Assembly (NCBI RefSeq): GCF_004348975.1
Contig: NZ_SMFP01000014.1
Span: forward strand, 19,176 to 83,175
DNA: 64,000 nucleotides
Direction of reading: 5' to 3'
Source: Antarcticimicrobium sediminis
GTDB taxonomy: Bacteria > Pseudomonadota > Alphaproteobacteria > Rhodobacterales > Rhodobacteraceae
Position numbers and translations under genes: made by a program
Notes under the pieces: generated by a model
Seen by the model: only the letters and a program-made list of their open reading frames with translations
The model's database searches: none
Told to the model about the DNA's origin: nothing
Shown: positions 17,926 to 26,546 of the stretch, in pieces
Layout: each line of letters opens with the position of its first letter
Position numbering within the stretch: position 1 is the first letter of the stretch

Positions 17926-18384
17926 ATGGGCGCCGCGTATTTCTATCAGCTGACCCGCCGCCCGCTGGAGCAAACCCTGCCGCTGCTGCTGGACAAGGCG
18001 CGCGCGGCGGGCTGGCGGATCGTGGTGCGCGGCTCGGATGCGGGCCGGTTGGACTGGCTTGACGAAAAATTGTGGCAGGGGGCCGAAGACGGGTTCCTGC
18101 CGCATGGGCGCGCGGGCGGGCCGCATGACGCGGATCAGCCGATCTTGTTGACGACAGCGGCGCAGTCGCCCAATTCGCCTGCCTGTCTGATGACGGTGGA
18201 CGGGGCCGAGGTGACGCCGGAGGAGGTGACGGCGCTGGAGCGGGTCTGTATCCTGTTCGATGGCTTTGATCCCGAAGCGCTGAACCGGGCCCGCGGCCAG
18301 TGGAAAACGCTGACTACTGCGGGCTGTTCGGCGCAGTACTGGTCCGAGGACTCCGGTCGCTGGGAGAAAAAGGCCGAGAAGTAG
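17926..18384 (+). CDS. holC: DNA polymerase III chi subunit
   Basis: Clamp-loader accessory protein that links the replisome to single-strand binding protein. The 152 residues match the HolC fold, with FYQLTRRPLEQTLPLLL at the start, GWRIVVRG near residue 27, and the central LWQGAEDGFLPHG block typical of the family. It begins 4 bases after pepA and so is in the same operon; pepA-holC linkage is widespread. Confidence 0.92.
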   Translation: MGAAYFYQLTRRPLEQTLPLLLDKARAAGWRIVVRGSDAGRLDWLDEKLWQGAEDGFLPHGRAGGPHDADQPILLTTAAQSPNSPACLMTVDGAEVTPEEVTALERVCILFDGFDPEALNRARGQWKTLTTAGCSAQYWSEDSGRWEKKAEK

Positions 18385-18449
18385 GGGATGGGGCTTTGAG
18401 CCCTGTGTCGGGGGGCGGTTCTTGGGCGCGGCCCCCGGTCGCGCGGGCG

Positions 18450-19031
18450 CTAGCGTTCAAGCACCAGAGTGCGACCGGTGATTTCAATCCGCCCCCAGCG
18501 TTCCAGATAGGACATGCCCAAAAGCGACTGGTCCATTTCGCCCTGATGCACCCAGGCGCGGATATTGCGGTCGGTGACCGGGCCAAGGCCGATCCGCTTC
18601 AATTGCACCGCCGCCGTGCGCACCATGCCATTGGCGGTATTTGCCCGCCCGGTATAGGCCAGATCTGTGATGTCGATCCCGGCTTTGCGGGCATCCTTGG
18701 TGCTGAGAACAACGGCGCTGGCGCCGGTATCGACCATGAAATTCACCGGCGCGTCATTGACCAGAAGCGTGAGATAGAAATGCCCGTCCGGTGCACGCGT
18801 GGCCTCGATCCGGCCCTCGGTCGCCACGGCGGCGCGGCCCGGCATGGCCGTGCGCCGGATATCGTCCCACAGCCCCACGACGGCGATCACGGCAAGAAAG
18901 ATCAGCACCCAGCCCATCGCCTGTTGCAAGGTGCGCCCGAGCGTCTGGCGATTGGACACAATCATCCAGACGATCAGAACGCTGCCCAACAGCCCCAGAT
19001 AGACCAGACTGCCCAGATCCCAACTGCTCAT
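18450..19031 (-). CDS. Retropepsin-like aspartic protease, TIGR02281 family
   Basis: Membrane-anchored clan AA aspartic protease of 193 residues. Two hydrophobic helices (about 8-27 and 38-56) are followed by a periplasmic domain with the catalytic Asp101 in VDTGAS and a second hydrophobic glycine motif near SLLGMSYL. One active-site Asp per chain implies a dimer, like retropepsin. It is convergent with holC and divergent from nothing nearby; marC lies upstream on the same strand. The cellular substrate is unknown. Confidence 0.82.
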   Translation of the reverse strand: MSSWDLGSLVYLGLLGSVLIVWMIVSNRQTLGRTLQQAMGWVLIFLAVIAVVGLWDDIRRTAMPGRAAVATEGRIEATRAPDGHFYLTLLVNDAPVNFMVDTGASAVVLSTKDARKAGIDITDLAYTGRANTANGMVRTAAVQLKRIGLGPVTDRNIRAWVHQGEMDQSLLGMSYLERWGRIEITGRTLVLER

Positions 19032-19082
19032 ACCGGTGACCTCCGAAACCTCTTTCAGGACATGTAAGCCGTGCCGGCGCGG

Positions 19083-19715
19083 TTACCAGTTGGCCAGCCC
19101 GAATGTGCGCAACCCATCCAACACGAACTGCACCGAAAGCGCCGCCAGAAGCATGCCGAGTAGGCGCGAGATGACGTTGATCCCGGTCTTGCCCATGGCG
19201 CGTTCAAACAACCCGGCCGAGAGAAACAGCAGGAACAACAGGGCCAGAACCGCCAGCATGACCCCCACGACCGTCGCCAGTCCGGCCAGCCCCGGTTTCT
19301 GGCCCGCCAGTAGGATAACGGACGCAATAGAGCCGGGCCCGGCGATCAACGGGATTGCCAGTGGAAAGACCGAAGGATCTTGACCGTCGTCTTCCTCGTC
19401 GGCTTCTTCGGCCTGCCCGGCGCGCCGCTTGCTGCGGCGTTCAAACAGCATGTCAAGCGCGGTGAGGAACAGCAGGATGCCCCCAGCGATGCGGAAGGCG
19501 GCCATGGAAATGCCGGCAAAGCCCAGAACCGCCTCGCCAAAGCTTGCAAACAGCGTGAGCAGCACCGCCGCCGTCAAGCAGGCGCGCAGGCTGATGGCCC
19601 GGCGTTGCGCTTGGGTCATGCCCTGCGTCAGGGCCACGAAAAGCGGGGTCAGACCGATCGGGTCCATGATCACGAAAAGCGTGACGAAGGTGGTGATCAG
19701 GAACGCGGTGTCCAT
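19083..19715 (-). CDS. MarC family integral membrane protein
   Basis: Six-helix inner-membrane protein of 210 residues. The family's opening FVTLFVIMDPIGLTPLF is intact, and the remaining helices have the MarC spacing with a short charged loop rich in Glu/Asp (EEADEEDDG) after the third helix. The start is the ATG with an AAGGA site upstream; the frame stays open for 51 more codons to 19868 without support. MarC was once linked to multiple antibiotic resistance, but its transport role is unproven. Confidence 0.85.
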   Translation of the reverse strand: MDTAFLITTFVTLFVIMDPIGLTPLFVALTQGMTQAQRRAISLRACLTAAVLLTLFASFGEAVLGFAGISMAAFRIAGGILLFLTALDMLFERRSKRRAGQAEEADEEDDGQDPSVFPLAIPLIAGPGSIASVILLAGQKPGLAGLATVVGVMLAVLALLFLLFLSAGLFERAMGKTGINVISRLLGMLLAALSVQFVLDGLRTFGLANW

Positions 19716-19893
19716 GGCTGTCCTTGTGTTGACCTCGCCGCAGAATGGCCCGGCGATCCGCAAAGATAAACCCCCGGGTGAGGCGGTGAGGTGGCGGGCG
19801 CGTCTATGTGGCGTGCCTCCGGCGCGGGCGGTCACATCCTCACGCGCCATCCCTGCAGGTTTGCGCAAGATCCGCCCCGTCGCCCGCTGTCGC

Positions 19894-21852
19894 TTACTCG
19901 CGGCTGAGCGCCACCACCGGGTCGAGCTTGGCCGCCGAACGTGCAGGCAGGAAGCCGAAGGTAATCCCGATCAGGGTCGAGGACAGAAAGGCCGCTACGA
20001 TTGCGGTGGCCGAGAAACTCAACTGCATATCGGCGGAAAAATACCCCACCATCTGCCCGCCGATCAGCGCCACTGCGATCCCCAGCACGCCGCCGGTCAG
20101 GCAGACCAGCACCGCCTCGATGAGGAATTGCGCGACGATATCCGAGCGCCGCGCCCCGATCGCGATGCGCACGCCGATCTCTTTTGTGCGCTCGGTCACC
20201 GAGACCAGCATGATGTTCATCACCCCGATCCCGCCGACGATCAGCGAGATCACCGCGATCATCGCCACCAGCAGGGTCAGTGTCTCGGTGGTCGAGGTTA
20301 TCGTGTCGCGGATGGTGTCGGTATTGATCAGGAAGAAATCCTTGGTGCCGTGGCGGGTACTCAGCAGATCAGAGATCTCCTGCTCGGCCAGCGCGGTGTC
20401 GTAATCATCGCTCACCCGCACCTCTACGCTGTCGAGGTGGTTCTGCCCCGAAATCCGCGCCATCACCGTGGTATAGGGCACCCAGACATTGAGCGATTCC
20501 GGCCCGAAGCTTGCCCCGCTTGAGCGCACCACGCCGATCACCCGTACCGGAACGCCGCCCAGCATCAGCACCTTGCCCACCGGGTCAACATCGGCGTCAA
20601 AGAAGGTGTTTCGCGTGTCCTCGTCAACCACCCCGACCTGGGCGCGGTTGATGACATCTTCGGGGCCGAAGGTGGCGCCGGTCACGGTGACGTAGTTGTG
20701 GACCTGGAAGTAATCCCCGCTCACCCCGTTGATCGAAGCCTCCGAGGAGGTGTTGCGATAAACCACCGTCCGGGGGGCGGCGACCGAGGGTGAGACGCTG
20801 TCGGCATAGGGTTGCAGCGCCAGCGCATCGGCATCCGACGGCTTCAGCGTCTGCACCTTATTGGCGCCGCGCGCCCCAAACCCCGTGCCAGAGCGAACGG
20901 TGATCGTGCTGGTCCCGAGCGAGGAGATGTTGTCGAGCACCTTCTGTTGCGTCCCGGTCCCAAGCGCCACCACCAGCACCACCGAGGCAATGCCGATGAT
21001 GATCCCGAGCATCGTCAGCACCGAGCGCACCCGATGCGCGAGCAGCGCCTTGAGCGACATGTCAAAGGCCTCGCGCAGCCGCAACAGCGCCGCCCCCGCA
21101 CCCGGTTTCACGGGCGTGCGCTGCAGCCGTTTGACACCTGCGGCGTGTTCGGGGGCGGTTTTCGTATCGGTCTTGGTATCCGAGACGATCCGCCCGTCGC
21201 TGATTTCGATCGTGCGATGGGCGTGTTTGGCGACCTCCGGGTCATGGGTGACCATGACGATGGTGTGGCCCTTGCGGTTCAGATCCAGCAGCAAATCGAT
21301 CAGTTCTTTTGAGCTTTTCGTGTCCAGCGCCCCGGTCGGTTCATCCGCAAGGATCACCTCGCCCCCATTCATCAGTGCGCGCGCCACCGAGACCCGCTGC
21401 TGCTGACCGCCTGAAAGCGCGCCGGGCCGGTGGTCCAGCCGCTCTGCCAGGCCGAGTTGGCCCAGCAGGTCAGAGGCCCGCGCATGTCGGTCCGCGCGGC
21501 TTTCCCCGGCATAGATCGCGGGCACCTCGACATTGCCCACCGCGTCGAGATCAGGCAGCAGCTGATAGCGCTGGAAGATGAAGCCGAAATGCTCGCGCCG
21601 CAACTGGGCGAGCTGATCCGGGTCGAGCTGGCTGACATCCTGCCCGGCAAACCTGTAGCTGCCCGAACTTGCCCGGTCGAGGCAGCCAAGGATGTTCATC
21701 AGGGTCGATTTGCCCGAACCCGATGCGCCGATGATCGCCACCAGTTCGCCCGGCCAGATGTCGATGTCGACATCGCGCAGGATGGTGACCGTCTCGTCGC
21801 CGGCCTGGAAGCTGCGCGAGATGCCGCGCGCGGAAATCAGGGGATCGCTCAT
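19894..21852 (-). CDS. macB: MacB-type ABC transporter (ATPase fused to permease)
   Basis: Mechanotransmission efflux ABC protein of 652 residues. The N-terminal ATPase carries Walker A GASGSGKSTLMN near residue 43, the signature LSGGQQQRVSVARAL near 145 and Walker B VILADEPTGALD. A first transmembrane helix near residue 285 leads into a large periplasmic MacB_PCD domain, and three C-terminal helices end in a FtsX permease domain. It follows macA with 1 base between them. It would drive export of macrolides, peptides or siderophore-like products from the periplasm through an outer-membrane TolC encoded elsewhere. Confidence 0.92.
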   Translation of the reverse strand: MSDPLISARGISRSFQAGDETVTILRDVDIDIWPGELVAIIGASGSGKSTLMNILGCLDRASSGSYRFAGQDVSQLDPDQLAQLRREHFGFIFQRYQLLPDLDAVGNVEVPAIYAGESRADRHARASDLLGQLGLAERLDHRPGALSGGQQQRVSVARALMNGGEVILADEPTGALDTKSSKELIDLLLDLNRKGHTIVMVTHDPEVAKHAHRTIEISDGRIVSDTKTDTKTAPEHAAGVKRLQRTPVKPGAGAALLRLREAFDMSLKALLAHRVRSVLTMLGIIIGIASVVLVVALGTGTQQKVLDNISSLGTSTITVRSGTGFGARGANKVQTLKPSDADALALQPYADSVSPSVAAPRTVVYRNTSSEASINGVSGDYFQVHNYVTVTGATFGPEDVINRAQVGVVDEDTRNTFFDADVDPVGKVLMLGGVPVRVIGVVRSSGASFGPESLNVWVPYTTVMARISGQNHLDSVEVRVSDDYDTALAEQEISDLLSTRHGTKDFFLINTDTIRDTITSTTETLTLLVAMIAVISLIVGGIGVMNIMLVSVTERTKEIGVRIAIGARRSDIVAQFLIEAVLVCLTGGVLGIAVALIGGQMVGYFSADMQLSFSATAIVAAFLSSTLIGITFGFLPARSAAKLDPVVALSRE

Positions 21853-21853
21853 G

Positions 21854-23023
21854 TCACATCCCTATCCCCCGCGGCATGCGCGGAGGGGTGTCCCGCGTTG
21901 TCTTGGCGGCGGTGACGGTGGTGCCAGTGACCACCCTGTCGCCTTCGCTCAGCCCGGATTTGATCTCGGCCACGACCTTGTTGTTCAGCCCGACCTCGAC
22001 CGGCTGCACCTTGGTGGTGCCGCTGGCCGGATCGTAGAGCTTCACCGTATAGCCCTGAGGCCGCTTGGACAGCGCCGAGGAGGGCACGGTCAGCACATCC
22101 TCCGCCCGGTCGAGAATGATCGAGACTTCGGCGGTCATGCCGATACGCAGCAGATGATCGGGATTGTCCACCTCCAGCAAGCCGTTGTAATAAATCGCCT
22201 CGTCGCTTGAAATCGTGTCGCTGTCCTCGATCTCCGACGGCGCGGGTTCGACATCGCGCACGGTGGCGGTGAACTGGTGATCAGGTTCGCCCAGAATGGT
22301 GAACAGCACCTGCTGCGCGGGTTTCACATGCACCACGTCGGCCTCGGATATTTCGGCCTTCACCACCATCTTGTCCAGCTCGGCAATCTTGACGATTGTC
22401 GGCGCGCTTTGCGTGGCGTTCACCGTCTGGCCCTCGTCATTGACGATCGCCACCACGGTGCCCGAGATCGGTGCGGTGATCTTGGTCCGATCCAGCGCAA
22501 TCTGCGCGGTCGAAACCGTGACCTCGACGCTTGCTTTCTGCGCGTCCAGCGCGTCAAGCTCGGCCTTGTAGACGTCCACATCGGCTTGCGCCGTCTCAAG
22601 ATCCTCCTTCGAAACGTAATCCGAGGTGATCAATTTTGTTTGCCGCGCCAACGTCCGTTCGGCCTTAATCAAGCTGGCCTTCTTTGCGGCGATCTGGGCC
22701 TTGATATTGGCCAGGTTCGCCTTTGCCGTCAGCACATCGTTCTGTTGGTCCTGACTGTCGATCTGCGCGATCAGTTCGCCTTTCTTGACCTCGTCCCCAA
22801 GTGCGACCGCCAGCGTTTCAATCTGCCCCGAGACCCGGGCGCCAACGCTGACCAACTGCTTGGCCTCCATCGTGCCCGAGGCCAGCACCGATTCCTCGAC
22901 CGTGCCGCGCGTGACCGTCGCCGTGGTCGGGGGCGCCGCGTTTTCGCTGCCGGTGAAATAGAACCAGCCGCCAACCACCGCCGCCACCAAGACGAGCGGA
23001 ACCAAGATGCGTATCGTTTTCAT
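21854..23023 (-). CDS. macA: MacA-type periplasmic adaptor (membrane fusion protein)
   Basis: Adaptor that joins MacB to TolC. The 389-residue protein has an N-terminal membrane anchor (about 5-26), a lipoyl half-motif, a long alpha-helical hairpin (about 95-175, rich in Ala/Lys/Glu heptads), and the returning lipoyl and beta-barrel domains ending in GLSEGDRVVTGT. It is the promoter-proximal gene of macAB. Confidence 0.91.
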   Translation of the reverse strand: MKTIRILVPLVLVAAVVGGWFYFTGSENAAPPTTATVTRGTVEESVLASGTMEAKQLVSVGARVSGQIETLAVALGDEVKKGELIAQIDSQDQQNDVLTAKANLANIKAQIAAKKASLIKAERTLARQTKLITSDYVSKEDLETAQADVDVYKAELDALDAQKASVEVTVSTAQIALDRTKITAPISGTVVAIVNDEGQTVNATQSAPTIVKIAELDKMVVKAEISEADVVHVKPAQQVLFTILGEPDHQFTATVRDVEPAPSEIEDSDTISSDEAIYYNGLLEVDNPDHLLRIGMTAEVSIILDRAEDVLTVPSSALSKRPQGYTVKLYDPASGTTKVQPVEVGLNNKVVAEIKSGLSEGDRVVTGTTVTAAKTTRDTPPRMPRGIGM

Positions 23024-23356
23024 GGGCTAAGGGCCTTTCGGGCAGAAACTTTCGAACAATGTAAGTGATACGACGGACGCCGGCGCTTCCGTCGAGGTGA
23101 CGTAGGGTCACCCTTCCCAAAATGGACGAGGGGGGCGGGGACGCGCAAGCCGAGCCCCCTGTCACTTGTTTCAAGTGCGGGGCACGCGCATAGACAGTTG
23201 GCGAAACCGGCCCAATCCCACCTTTCGCCGCGTGTCATAGCGTGCTCGTAACATCGGCCTTTGCCGCAGCGCTGCTTTCGGACATTTGCCGTTTTCGTGG
23301 CTTGCAGAGGTTCAACCGGGCTTTGGTCGTTCGAGCACATATCCCGGTTCGAGATA
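23024..23356. promoter_or_regulatory. macAB upstream region with two perfect palindromes
   Basis: No credible gene is seen in this 333-base gap; open frames here have poor codon use. Two perfect inverted repeats stand out: GGTGAC-N5-GTCACC at 23096-23112 and CACTTG-TTT-CAAGTG at 23163-23177. Either could be an operator for macAB, which starts 75-150 bases downstream. A promoter could not be placed with confidence. Confidence 0.4.
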
Positions 23357-23686
23357 TCACCCCGGAAGCAATGCTTTTTGAACCGTCTCGTCCCAACCCA
23401 GGTAAAGCATATCCCGATCACGGATGACCGGGCGTGCCATCACCTTGGGTTGGGCCGCGATCTGCGCTTCTGCCTCTGAATTTTTCAGCCAAACATTGAG
23501 CCCGCGGTAGTCATTCGACTTGCCATCCACCAACCGATCCCCGAACTCTGCAATCAGTTCAGCCAATTCAACTTCGCTCAAAGGGTCAGCCCGGACATCG
23601 CGGAAGCTGACCTCCTTGCCCGCTGCTTCCAACGCCTTGCGGGCCTTTTGACACACTGCGCAGGTGTTCAATCCATAGATTATCAT
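23357..23686 (-). CDS. ArsC/Spx/YffB-family thioredoxin-fold protein
   Basis: Small cytoplasmic protein of 109 residues. It has the N-terminal NTCAVCQKARKAL (a CXXC pair at residues 9 and 12) and the conserved basic late segment KVMARPVIRDRDMLYLGW, which fit the YffB/Spx-like branch of the arsenate reductase family. It lacks other ars genes, so arsenate reduction is not implied. A glutathione-dependent redox role is possible. Confidence 0.82.
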   Translation of the reverse strand: MIIYGLNTCAVCQKARKALEAAGKEVSFRDVRADPLSEVELAELIAEFGDRLVDGKSNDYRGLNVWLKNSEAEAQIAAQPKVMARPVIRDRDMLYLGWDETVQKALLPG

Positions 23687-23865
23687 GTCGCAATCCCCTC
23701 TGGCGATGATCCCGCAATTTCATGTATCGCCCCTTCAGTGCAACCCATTCGACACCTGCTGCGCCAGAGCGTGACTGATTTTGCCAAAGAAGGAGGAGCG
23801 AGCCGTGCGATCTTTAACCAGATGGGGCGTGACACGACTGCGACCGATCGGGTATGTTTGTGCTC

Positions 23866-24042
23866 ATGAAACATGTCCCCAAAGAAACCACAGATGATGC
23901 GCTTATTCAGGAGTTCCTGAACAAAGGCGGCAAGGTCAGCGTCGGGAAGACCAAACCCCTTCCAAGCGAGTTGGGTTTGAGCAACAATTCCTGGAACAAC
24001 AAGCTGACCAAGGAAGAAAAGGCCGCGCGCAAGAAGAAGTGA
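23866..24042 (+). CDS. Small conserved hypothetical protein
   Basis: A 58-residue, strongly charged protein ending in KEEKAARKKK. The middle is ELGLSNNSWNNKLT. It has no membrane segment and no known domain. An alternative ATG at 23854 adds four residues; neither start has a good ribosome site, and this one gives the compact MKHVPKET start. Coding is supported by its defined composition and by similar short proteins recalled from other Rhodobacteraceae. Function unknown. Confidence 0.6.
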   Translation: MKHVPKETTDDALIQEFLNKGGKVSVGKTKPLPSELGLSNNSWNNKLTKEEKAARKKK

Positions 24043-24062
24043 GCGTGTCGGCGGATGAATGG

Positions 24063-24110
24063 ACCTTTTGAGGCAAGGGTCTCAAAAGGGGATATTTGGG
24101 GTGAAAGGAA
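24063..24110. repeat. Intergenic hairpin repeat of the family-specific type
   Basis: CCTTTTGAG (24064-24072) and CTCAAAAGG (24081-24089) form a 9-bp stem with an 8-base loop, followed by GGATATTTGGGGTGAAAGG. The tail resembles those at 10648 and 38089. It lies between a rightward small gene and a leftward ABC-F gene and could serve as a terminator-like element. Confidence 0.6.
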
Positions 24111-24190
24111 AAGAGGCGCGGATCAGGAGGCGACGCAAGTGCCGCCTTGCCCCCCTGAACGATTTGCCCCACAGCGGTCTCGCCCGGCGG

Positions 24191-26047
24191 TCAGCCTTGG
24201 GCGACCTCTAGCTTTTCCTGCGCCTGCATCCAGAGGGCTTCGGCCCGGTCCAACGCCTCCATTACCTCGGCGTATTTACGCTGCCAGACTTCCATTTCGC
24301 CCAGCTTCCCGTCTTCGTAAAGCGCCGGATTGGAGAGCTTGGAGGCCAGTTTGTCGCGCATCTGGTTCAGTTTTTCGACCCGTGCCTCGCCCTTGCGAAC
24401 CTCGCCGCGCAGCGCCAGAACGGCATCGCGGCTGGCCTTTTTGGGCTTGGCCGCCTCGGCCTTGGCCGCTTGTTTTCCGGCTGGCTTGTCCGCCGAAAGC
24501 AGGAAGGAGCGGTAGGATTCGAGATCGCCTTCATAGGGGGTCACGGTGCCGTTCGAAACCAGCCACAGCCGGTCGGCCACCAGCGACAGAAGGTGCATGT
24601 CGTGGCTGACGAGAATGACAGCGCCGGTATAGGCGGTCAGCGCCTCGACCAGCGCCTCGCGGCTTTCGATGTCGAGGTGGTTGGTCGGTTCGTCGAGGAT
24701 CAGCAGATGCGGCGCATCAATCGTCGCCAGCAGCAGCGACAGCCGCGCCTTTTGTCCGCCCGAAAGCTGGCCCACGGCGGTGTCGGCCTGATCGGCGCCA
24801 AGGCCGAAACCGGCCAGTCGCGCGCGCAGACGGGATTGTTGTTCGCCAGAGCGGGCGCGCTGAAGGTGCTGGAGCGGGGTTTCGTCGATATACAGCTCGT
24901 CGACCTGATGCTGGGCGAAAAAGCCGATCCGCAGCTTGTTGGACCGGGTGATCTTGCCGTCGATCAGCGCCAACCGGTCCGACAGCATCTTGGAGAGGGT
25001 CGATTTTCCCTCGCCGTTTCGGCCCAAAAGCGCGATGCGGTCGTCCTGATCGATGCGCAGGGTCATGTTGCGCAGGATCACCTTGTCGTCATAGCCGGTC
25101 GACGCGCCCTCAAGCGAGATGATCGGCGGCGACAGCTCTTCGGGTTCGGGAAAGGTGAAAACCGTGCGCGCCACATCCTCGGGCGCGGTGATTTTTTCCA
25201 TCTTTTCCAGCATCTTGACCCGCGACTGCGCCTGTTTGGCCTTGCTGGCCTTGGCCTTGAAGCGATCGACAAAGCTTTGCAGATGGGCGCGGCGCAGGTC
25301 CTGTTTCTTGGCCGCTGCCGCCTGCAGGGCGCGCTGTTCGGCGCGTTGGCGGGCGAACTGGTCGTAGGGGCCGTTATAGAGGGTGAGCTGGCGGTCTTCC
25401 AGATGCAGGATCGCACCGACGGCGCGGTTCAGAAGACCGCGGTCGTGGCTGATGATGATGACGGTATGTGGGTAGCGCGCCAGATAGTTTTCCAGCCAGA
25501 GCGCGCCTTCGAGATCGAGATAGTTGGTCGGCTCGTCGAGCAGCAGCAGATCTGGCTGAGAGAACAGCACCGCCCCTAGGGCCACCCGCATCCGCCAGCC
25601 GCCGGAATAGTCCGAACAGGGGCGTTGCTGGTCGGCATTGCTGAAGCCCAACCCCTTGAGGATCGAAGCGGCGCGCGCTTCGGCCGACCAGGCGTCGATA
25701 TCGGCCAGCCGGGTTTGCACCTCGGCGATGCGGGTGGGGTCGGTCGCATGGGTCGCTTCTTCCATCAGCTCGGCACGCTCGGTATCGGCGGCGAGCACGG
25801 TGTCGATCAGCGAGACGTCCGAGGCGGGGGCCTCTTGCGCGACGCCGCCGATGCGGGCGCGCGACGGCAGCGAGATGGACCCCGACTCCAGCGCCAGCTC
25901 GCCCCGGAGCAGGCGGAACAGCGTGGTTTTGCCCGCGCCGTTGCGTCCGATCAGGCCAACCTTGTGACCATTGGGAATGGTGGCGCTGGCGCCGTCGAAG
26001 AGCGGGCGGCCTGCGACCGCATATGATATGTTTTTGATCCGTAGCAT
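24191..26047 (-). CDS. ABC-F family ATPase (Uup/YheS-like)
   Basis: Soluble tandem-ATPase protein of 618 residues that, by family, acts at the ribosome and not as a transporter. Walker A motifs are GRNGAGKTTLF (first half) and GRNGEGKSTLSK (second half); the signatures are YSGGWRMRVALG and LSGGQKARLSLL. A P-site interaction linker and a C-terminal coiled coil (about 545-615) follow. The start is the ATG at 26047 (MLRIKNISY); 12 upstream codons to 26083 are not supported. Which ABC-F subgroup it belongs to is uncertain. Confidence 0.9.
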   Translation of the reverse strand: MLRIKNISYAVAGRPLFDGASATIPNGHKVGLIGRNGAGKTTLFRLLRGELALESGSISLPSRARIGGVAQEAPASDVSLIDTVLAADTERAELMEEATHATDPTRIAEVQTRLADIDAWSAEARAASILKGLGFSNADQQRPCSDYSGGWRMRVALGAVLFSQPDLLLLDEPTNYLDLEGALWLENYLARYPHTVIIISHDRGLLNRAVGAILHLEDRQLTLYNGPYDQFARQRAEQRALQAAAAKKQDLRRAHLQSFVDRFKAKASKAKQAQSRVKMLEKMEKITAPEDVARTVFTFPEPEELSPPIISLEGASTGYDDKVILRNMTLRIDQDDRIALLGRNGEGKSTLSKMLSDRLALIDGKITRSNKLRIGFFAQHQVDELYIDETPLQHLQRARSGEQQSRLRARLAGFGLGADQADTAVGQLSGGQKARLSLLLATIDAPHLLILDEPTNHLDIESREALVEALTAYTGAVILVSHDMHLLSLVADRLWLVSNGTVTPYEGDLESYRSFLLSADKPAGKQAAKAEAAKPKKASRDAVLALRGEVRKGEARVEKLNQMRDKLASKLSNPALYEDGKLGEMEVWQRKYAEVMEALDRAEALWMQAQEKLEVAQG

Positions 26048-26096
26048 GGACGGACCACTGTCGCAGCGCCCGGTCGATGTCAATCGCTCCCGCGGC

Positions 26097-26378
26097 TTAT
26101 TTCAACAGCAATCCCAGCTGATCTGCCGGGAATGAGGCAAAACCGATCATCGGGCTGTCGCCATACTCGGAAAACGCGAAAACGTGGATTTCCGAGTGCT
26201 TCACCGATGCCCGACAGAAGCTGTCTTGCTGCGGCAGGCTGTCGGGGCATGTTTCGAGATCGACATGAGGAACGGCTGCTTCGAACATGGCATAGGTCAG
26301 GGGCTGCGGGTCCTGTGCCAAAGCGGGCAGGGCGAGCAGCGCCAAGACAAGGGCGGAGAGGGGATATTTCAGGGACAT
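26097..26378 (-). CDS. Small secreted hypothetical protein
   Basis: A 93-residue protein with a clean signal peptide (about 1-21, cleavage after ALA in LPALAQD). Two cysteines at ETCPDSL and SFCRASV could form a disulfide in the periplasm. No known domain is recognised. It lies alone between the ABC-F gene and a divergent exporter. Confidence 0.65.
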   Translation of the reverse strand: MSLKYPLSALVLALLALPALAQDPQPLTYAMFEAAVPHVDLETCPDSLPQQDSFCRASVKHSEIHVFAFSEYGDSPMIGFASFPADQLGLLLK

Positions 26379-26546
26379 CGGTGCGGCCTTTCGATGTTGG
26401 TTTTGCGTGCGCTTGAAGTCATACTAAAAAAGTCAGGTAAGGCGAGGGGGCGTTTTGGCGCACCCGGTCCTGGCGCTGGATGGTCAAGGCTGCCCCCCTA
26501 TGGTATGCGCCGAACTTGTTAAGTTCCTTCCGGACAGATCCTGACC

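Noticed and set aside
19716..19868. 51-codon N-terminal extension of the MarC protein
   Set aside because: The ATG at 19715 has an AAGGA site and starts directly with the first membrane helix; the extension is Arg/Gly-rich.
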